Assembly: GCA_030849465.1 (NCBI GenBank)
Contig: JARVLF010000006.1
Span: forward strand, 248,001 to 312,000
DNA: 64,000 bases
Reading direction: 5' to 3'
Source: Moesziomyces globuligerus
Taxonomy: Eukaryota; Basidiomycota; Ustilaginomycetes; Ustilaginales; Ustilaginaceae
The notes beneath the pieces are model-generated. The model was not told the DNA's origin and did no database searches. It worked only from the letters and a program-made list of their open reading frames with translations. The translations under genes were made by a program, and so were the position numbers. Of the stretch, positions 56,478 through 64,000 are shown piece after piece (position 1 is the first letter of the stretch; each line of letters opens with the position of its first letter).

Positions 56478-57656
56478 ATGCAGGTCCGTGCCGCTTTCTG
56501 GCTGGCAGCAACGTCGGTCGCTTTGATATGCTGGCCCACCGCTACGGTCGCACGAAACTTCACGCTGCGCGACGAGATCACGGGACGCAAGTTCCTTGAC
56601 GACTTCTACTTTTGGGCGTACAACGACCCGACAAACGGCACCGTTGAGTATGTCGACGAGTTCACCGCGGTCGCCAAAAGACTCGCCTACGTCGATCCGA
56701 GCGGCCGGTTTGTGATGCGCGCAGACAACACCACAGTCGTCGCAGCAGACAGAGGCCGTCCGAGCGTTCGCATACACAGCAAGCGCAAAGTCGCAGACGG
56801 CATCATCGTCGGCAAGTTCACCCACATGCCCCAGGGGTGTGCCACTTGGCCCGCATTCTGGACATGCACCACCGAGCGGTGGCCGGCTGGAGGCGAGATC
56901 GATATCGTGGAGGGCGCCAACGATCAAGGGCCCCGCAACCTGGCCAGCTTACACACGCTCTACGGCTGCCATATTCCAGGCGGCTCTAGATCCGATCAGT
57001 CGGGCTTCACTTCGCAGACCGACTGCTCGTATCAGCCTGGCTGCTCGGCCTCGTTCACCGCAGACAGATCCTACGGTCCGGGATTCAATGCCAACGGTGG
57101 CGGCTACTTTGCTCTGCGACGCGAGACAAGACCCGGCGACCCGGGAATCGGCGTCTACTTTTGGCCTATCACCACGCCCGCTTCCTCGCTCCCTGCAGCA
57201 GTCGCTGCCGTCGCAGACGGCGCATCGGCGCCCAAGTACGTCGTCACCAATGCAAATGCCACAGGCAACGATCGCTCCGAACTCAACAAGTGGGGCAACC
57301 CCGCAGCCTTCTTTGCCAACACCGCCAACGCCACCGCCTCGCCCGCCGTGCTGGCGGGTGCACCAGGCTCCGTCTGCCAGATGGAGAACTACTTTGACGA
57401 GCACGAGATCATCATCAACCTCTCGCTGTGCGGCGACTGGGCCGGCGAGACGTTTGGCTACAGCGGATGTTCGGCTCGGTACGACAATGTCTCGTGTGAA
57501 ACGTTTGTGCGCAACAACCCGGCCGCCTTCACCGACGCTCGCTGGGAGATCGACTATCTCCGCATCTACGACAACGCCGCCAGCTCCAATTTCTCACCAG
57601 CCCAAGCATTCGGCTTTGCTCTTGCAGCACTCTTGTCGCTTGCGCTGCTTCTATAG
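56478..57656 (+). CDS. secreted GH16 endo-beta-glucanase with probable GPI anchor
   Basis: Intronless, 392 residues. Seen: signal peptide (FWLAATSVALICWPTATVA), a GH16 laminarinase-type domain with PQGCATWPAFWTC, the catalytic ExDxxE as GEIDIVEG (E140, D142, E145), followed by LHTLYGC and the DNRSELNKWGNP-like segment, and a C-terminal hydrophobic tail (FSPAQAFGFALAALLSLALLL) behind Ser/Asn residues, the layout of a GPI signal. Even number of cysteines and several N-glycosylation sequons. The family cleaves beta-1,3 or mixed-linked beta-1,3/1,4 glucans at the cell surface. Unlike the lectin domain of the acyltransferase fusion 3.7 kb away, this one keeps its catalytic residues. Confidence 0.92.
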   Translation: MQVRAAFWLAATSVALICWPTATVARNFTLRDEITGRKFLDDFYFWAYNDPTNGTVEYVDEFTAVAKRLAYVDPSGRFVMRADNTTVVAADRGRPSVRIHSKRKVADGIIVGKFTHMPQGCATWPAFWTCTTERWPAGGEIDIVEGANDQGPRNLASLHTLYGCHIPGGSRSDQSGFTSQTDCSYQPGCSASFTADRSYGPGFNANGGGYFALRRETRPGDPGIGVYFWPITTPASSLPAAVAAVADGASAPKYVVTNANATGNDRSELNKWGNPAAFFANTANATASPAVLAGAPGSVCQMENYFDEHEIIINLSLCGDWAGETFGYSGCSARYDNVSCETFVRNNPAAFTDARWEIDYLRIYDNAASSNFSPAQAFGFALAALLSLALLL

Positions 57657-57771
57657 ACCAGCATCTAGCATCTGTAACATAGAATGTTTCCTCTTGATCT
57701 GGGCCGTGGTTTTGTGGTTCGAGAGCATGGCATTCCCCACGTCGCGAAAGGGACAAAAAGTGCAAAAAAGG

Positions 57772-57889
57772 AACTGCAGCACCTAGGATTCCCGCGTGGT
57801 CCCCCACCGCAGTACTGACTAGGCGATACCTTGCTTAACTTCGCAGATCGGACGGGATGCGGTGCTTTCAAGGTTCTATGGCCGCAGAT
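57772..57889 (-). rRNA. 5S ribosomal RNA, second copy
   Basis: 118 nt with the same ends and landmarks as the copy at 52980-53097, differing by two bases. The two changes fall at positions that pair with each other in helix II: UCUUG/CAAGA in copy 1 is CCUUG/CAAGG here, so a U-A pair became C-G. A T6 run lies just past the 3' end (57763-57769 region). It lies 115 bp after the stop of the glucanase gene, on the other strand. Confidence 0.96.
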
Positions 57890-58465
57890 GTCAAGAGTTT
57901 AACTGAATGTGTTCATATTGGCAAGCAATGGTCGAGTCGCAATGTCGATGTCTGTGTGCGAAAATAAATCGCGACCCTTCTCGTCATGGTGAACGATTTC
58001 ATGCTTGAACCTCGAGCGATCCTCGTCGATTTTCCTCTCACTTCCAAGATAGAACGCCTCATCTGAGCGGCAAAGCTTTGTTTTCCTGTGCTCCAGCGAG
58101 CGGCTCGAGGTGGCGATACCGCGCTGTTTGTGCGCAGGCTATTCTGTCAAAGTTAAGCTCTACGAGACAAGGGGCGCAAATATGCTTTCGATTCACGGAT
58201 ACCCGCATGCGCAGACTCTTGTTCCTTGTGGACCCGGCATCTAGGGGTGTGCTTGTTTGAGACGCAGCCCACTTTTACTCTTGATAGAGGGCCGCTAGCA
58301 TGGCACTTCATTTCACCCTGCATCTGCGCCGAGCTCGGACCCGCGTGGCGCAAGAGCACCACAATGAACGTGCTCGCTGTGCGCTGCGAGCCTCCTAGAC
58401 TCATTTGCGAGCATCCCGAGTCCGTCCTTGACTCTGTACAACATCCTTGCAACAAACATCACGCG
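57890..58465. other. promoter of the alpha/beta hydrolase gene
   Basis: About 575 bp. It also contains upstream sequence of the minus-strand 5S gene. The hydrolase frame remains open upstream to 58226, but family features start at 58466. No further gene. Confidence 0.5.
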
Positions 58466-60025
58466 ATGGTAAGACTCCTATCAGCGGCCGCCCTATGGGT
58501 GGTTGCGAGCGTGCTGCTGCTTCCTGAGACAGCAATTGCAGGTCAGAGGCATCACAAAGGACTATCAAAGCGACAAGCTCAGTACCAGTACATCGCGGAC
58601 GAGCAGGATCCGATCAAAGCAGCCGAAGGGATCCAGCAGATGCAGTACGTGCCCAACAACAGCTCGCAGCCCAATTCGGACTGGCTCATCATCAAGGACG
58701 ATGGTGGCACTTCGAATCCGCCCTGGCTGGCTCAGATCCCGTTCGTGGCGACACCGCAAACCGAGCAGCAGGCGATGGCGGAGGGCAGGATGGGCTGGAA
58801 GAAGCTTCCGGATATGGACGGGTTCACGCTGAACCGGACGTGGACGGTGGTGCCGGGGCTAAGCATGCCGATGTACATCACGCAGAACTACCGACCGGGG
58901 CAGGACAATAGCCACATCCAGCGCGCGATCATCACGATGCCAGGAAAGCCGCGCGACTCGTGGAAGTACGCCAACCTCTTCCGCAACGCTCTGGCCGTCG
59001 CTGCCTCGAATCCGGCCAACGGCATCTCGGCGGACCAGGTGATGATCGTCGGGCCGGCGTTCTTGAATTCGGACGACAAGGATGCAGGTGCGGTTCGGGA
59101 TGGCGAGCTGTACTGGCATGGATCGCAGTGGCAGTCGGGCCACCGTGCGCGCAACGAGCAGGCGCACGCCTACCTGAGCTCATACCACATTCTCGACAAC
59201 ATCACCGACTGGATCTTTACCTCGGGGGAGTTTCCGGGCATGAAGCAGGTGGTGTTCGGCGGTCATTCGATGGGCGGTCAGGCGGTGCAGAGGTACGCGG
59301 TGCTCAAAAAGACCAAGGCGTACGACTCGAATGTGCACTTTTGGGTCGGCAATCCAGGTTCCTGGGCGTGGCTCGACGACCAGCGACCCTATCCGAACGA
59401 CACATGTGCTGGATGGAACAAGTGGGGCTACGGTCTGGGCAACGTATCTGCCGTGGTGCGCTATGCGCGGCGCGACGTCAATGCGAGCCGGGAGGCGGTG
59501 GTGGAGCGTTTCCGTTCGCGCAAGGTCCACTACGCCGTGGGTCTCGCCGATACAGGACCAGGTGATACGCACTGTCAGGCCAAGACGCAGGGCGGCAGCC
59601 ATCTGGACCGCGGCTCGCAGTTTGTGCTCTCGCTCGGCAGACTGGGTGGCTTCCCGCCGAGTCAGACGTTCGACGTGATCGAAGGCACATCGCATCAGGA
59701 CTACCCCATGATCCGTGCCGAAAAGTCGGTCCGTCGCATCTTTTTGAGCGACTTCAACGAAAGCTTCCCTCTGCTCACCAATACCACCAATCCAGGCGAT
59801 CGTCCACCGCACAAGCCGCACGGACCCCAGATGGACAAGAACAAACCACCCAAGCTCAAGATGTTCTCGACTCCCAAGCACCGCATCATCGCCACCGGCT
59901 TGTTGGGCGGCTCCATCGCCGGCGTGATCGCGTTCTTCACCCTCCTGCCCTTCTTCTTCGCCGATAATTACGACGACAGGAGCTACGAGGCCGAGATGTC
60001 CGCCCGTCGAAGGCTGCTCTCGTAG
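58466..60025 (+). CDS. secretory-pathway alpha/beta hydrolase with C-terminal membrane anchor
   Basis: Intronless, 519 residues. Seen: a signal peptide (LSAAALWVVASVLLLPETAIAG), a KR site at about residue 34 that Kex2 could cut, then an alpha/beta hydrolase fold with the nucleophile elbow VFGGHSMGGQ (S268), a GTSHQDYP segment near the end whose His is a good catalytic candidate, and five or more N-glycosylation sequons. A late membrane helix (IIATGLLGGSIAGVIAFFTLLPFFF) is followed by a short charged tail ending RRRLL, so the catalytic domain faces the lumen or outside. The family includes polysaccharide and polyester esterases; a deacylase acting on the acyl groups added by the neighbouring acyltransferase is a logical but unproven role. 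Confidence 0.82.
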   Translation: MVRLLSAAALWVVASVLLLPETAIAGQRHHKGLSKRQAQYQYIADEQDPIKAAEGIQQMQYVPNNSSQPNSDWLIIKDDGGTSNPPWLAQIPFVATPQTEQQAMAEGRMGWKKLPDMDGFTLNRTWTVVPGLSMPMYITQNYRPGQDNSHIQRAIITMPGKPRDSWKYANLFRNALAVAASNPANGISADQVMIVGPAFLNSDDKDAGAVRDGELYWHGSQWQSGHRARNEQAHAYLSSYHILDNITDWIFTSGEFPGMKQVVFGGHSMGGQAVQRYAVLKKTKAYDSNVHFWVGNPGSWAWLDDQRPYPNDTCAGWNKWGYGLGNVSAVVRYARRDVNASREAVVERFRSRKVHYAVGLADTGPGDTHCQAKTQGGSHLDRGSQFVLSLGRLGGFPPSQTFDVIEGTSHQDYPMIRAEKSVRRIFLSDFNESFPLLTNTTNPGDRPPHKPHGPQMDKNKPPKLKMFSTPKHRIIATGLLGGSIAGVIAFFTLLPFFFADNYDDRSYEAEMSARRRLLS

Positions 60026-60408
60026 GCATGGGCATTAGAGCACTTCAGCGACGCGTCCCGGTCATCTTTGAGGTAGATCATACCTCGTTCCTTTTGCGTG
60101 TCGATGTGTGTCGAGACCTTCGTGGTGCAGTGGCCGTGAATCGGTCAGTGAGGTGAGGGTCGATCGGGGCGGTCAAGCTAGGCTCGGAGCCTTTTCAGCT
60201 GAGGATTCGCGGTTGAGTGGAGGGAAGCGGTTGTGTGCGGGTGGATTTGCACTTCTCCACTTTGCTCAGAATTTCGCTTGATCGGGCGACCGAGATCATC
60301 TCGCTGCACTCCCACCGCTTCTCACCTTCGACTCCTGTCTACTACGACGTCTCATCTCAAACCACCGTCTACGAAGAGGCTGTACAGCTACCATTCTCGA
60401 TAGGCAAG
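60026..60408. other. intergenic region between the hydrolase and PET191 genes
   Basis: 3' region of the hydrolase gene and promoter of PET191. Nothing else recognised. Confidence 0.5.
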
Positions 60409-60869
60409 ATGGTCGGATCGGTAAGCTACGGTATCGAATCCCATGCTCTGCTGCTGCGGCTCCGCTGACCTAGTCCTTCTGCCCGTTCGCTTGTCTGCGT
60501 CATTGATGATGGTCGACAGTGTTTGCATATCCGTCAGGACCTCACCGATTGCATCCTCAAGTCGGACTGCTACCTTAAAGACGGCAAGAGCGGGCAGGAA
60601 TGCATCACCTCGCACATGGCCGAGCTCCCGCTCGAGTGCCAGCAGCTCTACAAGTCGTTCGTCGAGTGTCGCCGCGGCATGGTAAGTTGCAAAGCTGTCT
60701 TCCCGCTAGCCCTAGTGGACGTGATACTGACGGCAAAGCTCGACAATGCTTGGGGGAATAGCTTGACATGCGCAAGCGCTTCAGAGGCAATGCTCCGCCA
60801 GCTGCTGGCGGGAACAACGCACCCGGCGGAACCAGCCAGGTGGACCCTGCGACCTCGCCGTCTTCATGA
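60409..60869 (+). CDS. PET191: cytochrome c oxidase assembly factor PET191/COA5
   Basis: Exons 60409-60420, 60520-60681 and 60762-60869, 93 residues; introns of 99 and 80 nt. The first exon encodes only MVGS. Seen: twin CX9C pairs, C5-x9-C15 and C44-x9-C54, plus C21 and C32, the pattern of Mia40-imported intermembrane-space proteins; and the C-terminal LDMRKRFRGNAP, which matches the conserved DMRKRFRGN segment of COA5/Pet191 across eukaryotes. Needed to assemble complex IV. Splicing was chosen because each join is GT-AG, phase-correct, and brings the family motifs together; no single open frame contains them. Confidence 0.94.
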
Positions 60870-61234
60870 TCGATCCTACGCACCACAGAGCCAACAGCGT
60901 CAACAGCTCGGGCACGTCGCTCGTCGAGCGAGACCTGGTCTCTGCACTGCGTCCACAACGCCTCCATCTGTACTTGTACCCGTCTCAACGCCCATCCATG
61001 CCACTTGCCACGCGGCTGCCGTGCGTGCATGGCTCAAGAATGTGTTTCCAAGCGTAGTCAGATTGAAACGAGAAAAAGGAGTGACGAGAGTATAACGCAA
61101 CGATGGCTAATAAGCTGATCCGATCTCAAGACGGACGAGGGGAGGAAAAGGGGCGGATGCCAGGCGACAAAGAGTGCGGCAAGTCCAACGCAACAAAACG
61201 AAACAGAGGTGGGGGGTTGGTGGGATGCAGGAGT
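60870..61234. other. convergent intergenic region
   Basis: 3' regions of PET191 and of the minus-strand surface-protein gene. No gene. Confidence 0.5.
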
Positions 61235-61699
61235 CTAGAGCAAGACGACGACGACGGCAGCAGCAGCGATCGTGAAAAAGATGGCCTTGGCTGCGGCCAA
61301 GTTGAACGAATCTGCGGCGTAGTTTGCAAACTGGAGGAGGTTGGGGTCGGGAGCGAGGCCCTTTGCGTCGCTCGCCGTGTTGAGCAGACCTTTCGAGGCG
61401 AGGCTCTCGTAGACGCCGCTCGGGAAGACGGCGGGGACGGTGGCGGTGGGGACGGTGTAGGAGAACTGGTAGGACGACGTGGCGGGAGAAGGACCCGGGC
61501 CGCCGATCACGGTGGGGTTGCCGCCCTGTGCTTGCGGAAACGTTGTGACGGGCGTAAAGGTGTTGCTGACGCTGTACGCCGAAAGCGGGAAGCTGGTACC
61601 GGCAAAGGCACTCGACACCTGTGCTTCGGTCTGTGTCGCAAGCGCAAGCAGCGTCGCCGCAACGAACAAGGCCGCTGCTCTTGTGGAACAAGTCGCCAT
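61235..61699 (-). CDS. small secreted surface protein with probable GPI anchor
   Basis: Intronless, 154 residues. Seen: signal peptide (ALFVAATLLALATQTEA), a mature part of about 105 residues rich in Ser, Thr, Pro, Phe and Tyr, no cysteine in the mature part, and a C-terminal hydrophobic stretch (KAIFFTIAAAAVVVVLL) with an upstream small-residue run that fits GPI attachment. No domain recognised. It could be a cell-wall or matrix protein; secreted-effector status is less likely because of the anchor. Confidence 0.75.
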   Translation of the reverse strand: MATCSTRAAALFVAATLLALATQTEAQVSSAFAGTSFPLSAYSVSNTFTPVTTFPQAQGGNPTVIGGPGPSPATSSYQFSYTVPTATVPAVFPSGVYESLASKGLLNTASDAKGLAPDPNLLQFANYAADSFNLAAAKAIFFTIAAAAVVVVLL

Positions 61700-62760
61700 G
61701 TCGAAGTCTGGAGTGGTGTTCGAACAAAGTCGGCCTGGTAGAAGCGTGCCTGGATCTGCCCTCGTTGTCTAAGCCGGCTTCCACGGAAGGAAGAAGCAGG
61801 TCACAGGCTTTGGTGGAAGGTGCACTGTGGGAGGTGGAGAGGGCGCAAGTGCAGAGCGAGGTCGATCCAGGTGAGAGCGATGGGCTGGATGGATGGCAAT
61901 GAGAGCTTCGCAGAAGGTGTCCGTTCGATGACGATTGCCGCAGGAGATGTGGCTGGACAGCCAGGGTAAATGCAGAAAACAGGGAGCGTGCAGAGACGGT
62001 AATGAAGAGGAGATGGGAGGAGAAAGGTGACGGAGGGAGGTATGATGGCGACGACAGGACTGGGTGCGGGGAAGCGTCGACGGCTACGGTGGGTCTGGCA
62101 GCTCACACCAAAGTCCAAGCCGTTTGCAGGGGCGAGGGCGAAACTAGAGCGGCGAGAGCAGGCGATCTGAGCGAGGATGGAGTGTGTTTGCTGCTTGCTG
62201 CTTGCTGGTTGCTGCTGGCTTGGCTGGGCTGAAGCAGACTCATGCACGGCATCCAGACCCCGCAAAGAGAGCCGCGCGACGATCCCTCCTTTTGCGGCGC
62301 TGCATTTTCCCGCATCTCTCGAGAGCCTCTCAGATATTCCCCGCCAGGGCAGGCAGCGCAAGCGGGCGCCGTCGAAGTTTCGTTGCACAATTTGCAGTGC
62401 CGCCGTACGCTTGGCCCTTTCGCTTAGGCGGCCTCGATTGGAGCGCGTAAAGCGCCCAGGCACCTCACGCCAGCCTCGAAATCCTTTCCACCATTTCAGA
62501 TTCCGCCCGCGCGGGCGCACAATTAGTGATTTCACAGGCCAGTCGATCTTGGATCTGACTGGGCTAATTTTGGCCCCACACTTGTTAGACCGTCATCGTT
62601 AGGGGTCCTGGCTCACCCGACCTTGGCGCAGCGCTGCCTCCACCCTATGCCATAACGAGCACCCAAGCTGCCGACAGGAACACCAAGAGGACCCAACTCC
62701 ATACGCATGCTTTTACAATGTCATTGGATTGACAAAAGAGACCACGACGGCGCTGGCGTC
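61700..62760. promoter_or_regulatory. promoter of the surface-protein gene, with short TTGCTGC repeat
   Basis: About 1 kb between two minus-strand genes. Around 62187-62228 the plus strand has several TTGCTGC-like units in a row. No gene is supported. Confidence 0.45.
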
Positions 62761-63576
62761 TCACATCGCATCCCTAGCCTTCATATCGCGGCTCGAGTAG
62801 TCGGCCTGGAAGCGCCAGCTTGGAGCGCCGTCAAACTCGCTCCATTCGGGCTTGACGTCGCCGGCAAGCGCAGCCTGAGACGGATCGTAGAAGGCGGCCA
62901 ACCTCAGGCGTACATCCGCTCTGTATGGTACGGGAGGGATCTTGGCGTTGTCGATGTCGAAGACGAACTGTGTCAGCGTATCGCCCGTCGCCCAGCCGTA
63001 CCACGGACGACCTGCCCACCTGATCGCCGCGTTATCGGCCGCAGTTCCCTGCGCTCCGCTCTTGGCGAACGCCGCCTCGATGTAGTCCTTGACGTTGTAC
63101 AGGATCGTCGGCTCGTCGACGGCGTAGATCGATGGCGACTTGGACGGTGTGATGGTGACGAGCTTGCTGCGGAGGCCGGCGATGAAGTTGGACGAGGTGG
63201 AGAGCAGCATGTTGGAGAAGAGGATCATCTGCTTGAACACGAAGCCCTTGTCTGCCGATGTGGGCTGGTGGCCGTCGAGCGAAGGATGTCGCACGCCGAG
63301 CACGTCGAGCTTGGCCTCGTCGAAGCTCAGTCGAAACATCCGCGGACCGGGGCCTGTGTGGTCCTGGTATCCCAGCTCGAGCATCACTGGATGGTTGCGA
63401 CCCGCATTGTACTGGTCTGCATCGGATCCGAGAGCCGTGATCTCGTCGTGCGTGAATGGGATCAACGGCGACGGCTCGATCGAGCGCACCTTGGGCGGTA
63501 GCAAGTTGAGCACCTCCGCAATCGGCATTAGCAGAGGCACCAGCATCACATCGTACGTCCCGTTGATCGCCACCAT
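62761..63576 (-). CDS. acetoacetate-decarboxylase-like fold protein (tentative)
   Basis: Intronless, 271 residues. Seen: YDVMLVPLLMPIAEVLNLLPP at the start, HPVMLELGYQDHTGPG, an FDEAKLDVLGVRHP segment, FKQMILFSNMLLSTSSNFIAGLRS and a Trp-rich end. The beginning, with its PPxx...LLPP and LELGYQ strands, resembles fungal acetoacetate-decarboxylase-superfamily proteins, many of which lack the Schiff-base Lys and have unknown roles. No confident catalytic Lys was placed. No signal peptide. Start at 63576 is the only well-placed Met; an upstream exon cannot be ruled out. Confidence 0.6.
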   Translation of the reverse strand: MVAINGTYDVMLVPLLMPIAEVLNLLPPKVRSIEPSPLIPFTHDEITALGSDADQYNAGRNHPVMLELGYQDHTGPGPRMFRLSFDEAKLDVLGVRHPSLDGHQPTSADKGFVFKQMILFSNMLLSTSSNFIAGLRSKLVTITPSKSPSIYAVDEPTILYNVKDYIEAAFAKSGAQGTAADNAAIRWAGRPWYGWATGDTLTQFVFDIDNAKIPPVPYRADVRLRLAAFYDPSQAALAGDVKPEWSEFDGAPSWRFQADYSSRDMKARDAM

Positions 63577-64000
63577 CTTGTCGTGCGATTTCCGTCCCTT
63601 GGACAGGGGTGGTGAGGTCGAGCAAGGTGGCAGTCAGGAGGAGAGGAGGGACGGGCACGCGGGACACGCTTTCCAGCCAGCGACTCGAGCCTCGAGTTGT
63701 AAGCCGAGCGTCGGTAAGGGCAAAGTCCGTGGGAATTTCTTTGCCCCACAGCGCCAACCTCCACCTCTCTTCATCATGCAGGTGCAAAGAATAGAAACAC
63801 GCTTCGCCCTGCTCCCGATCTCGGCCCTGGCGCTCGCGCAGCCTCGAACCCTCTACACCTGTGCTTGCCAATCATGGCCGAGACGGGCCCACGACCGGAA
63901 AACCTAATCAGCCACGTACAACTCTTCCAACGCCGAGGAGAAGAGGTCATGCTTTTGTGAGTCTGGCCAAATCGACACTCTGCTCTATTGAGGGATGCGG
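63577..64000. other. right-edge sequence
   Basis: Upstream region of the last gene plus the window edge. No coding feature is supported. Confidence 0.45.

Noticed and set aside
52980..57889. Repeated blocks first considered to be ends of a mobile element around the MFS and glucanase genes
   Set aside because: Both blocks are 5S rRNA genes in the same orientation; no target duplication or element genes flank them.

Overview
This window is GC-rich, intron-poor fungal nuclear DNA. Short GT-AG introns (66-99 nt), closely packed genes on both strands, and the gene set (ergosteryl-aspartate synthase, MED10, SRRM1-like PWI protein, HAP5, dispersed 5S rRNA genes) point to a basidiomycete. Ustilaginomycotina (a smut or smut-related yeast) is the best guess from protein style and gene structure; species is not determined. 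About 34 protein genes, two 5S rRNA genes and one DNA transposon are supported.

Layout. 0.3-6.4 kb: nitronate monooxygenase-like enzyme, xylulokinase, plasma-membrane Na+/H+ antiporter. 7.1-10.5 kb: a small secreted cysteine protein (effector-like) beside a pogo/Fot1-type transposon with exact 41-bp inverted ends and a TA target duplication. That transposon carries a 310-bp solo LTR with a TTGGC duplication in its transposase gene. 10.7-30 kb: mostly housekeeping genes (DUF427-MFS fusion, cytidine deaminase, methyltransferase, SRRM1, peroxisomal dienoyl-CoA isomerase, SYLF-HAD fusion, zinc-free MDR-type reductase, secreted histidine phosphatase) with several small intron-containing genes. 30.5-33.5 kb: ergosteryl-aspartate synthase (AspRS fused to DUF2156). 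35-44 kb: HAP5/NF-YC, an MpaB-type oxygenase, MED10, a UCH deubiquitinase, and a head-to-head pair of divergent succinyl-CoA-ligase-like alpha and beta subunits.

44-60 kb is the most interesting stretch. A processive-type GT2 membrane glycosyltransferase, a giant GH16-like-lectin/acyltransferase-3 fusion, an MFS transporter, a GPI-type secreted GH16 glucanase and a membrane-anchored secreted alpha/beta hydrolase lie together, with only two 5S rRNA genes between them. Read together they look like a locus for making, acylating, trimming and de-esterifying an extracellular polysaccharide. This is inference from domain content and adjacency; no product is known from the sequence. 60-64 kb holds PET191/COA5, a small GPI-type surface protein and an acetoacetate-decarboxylase-like protein.
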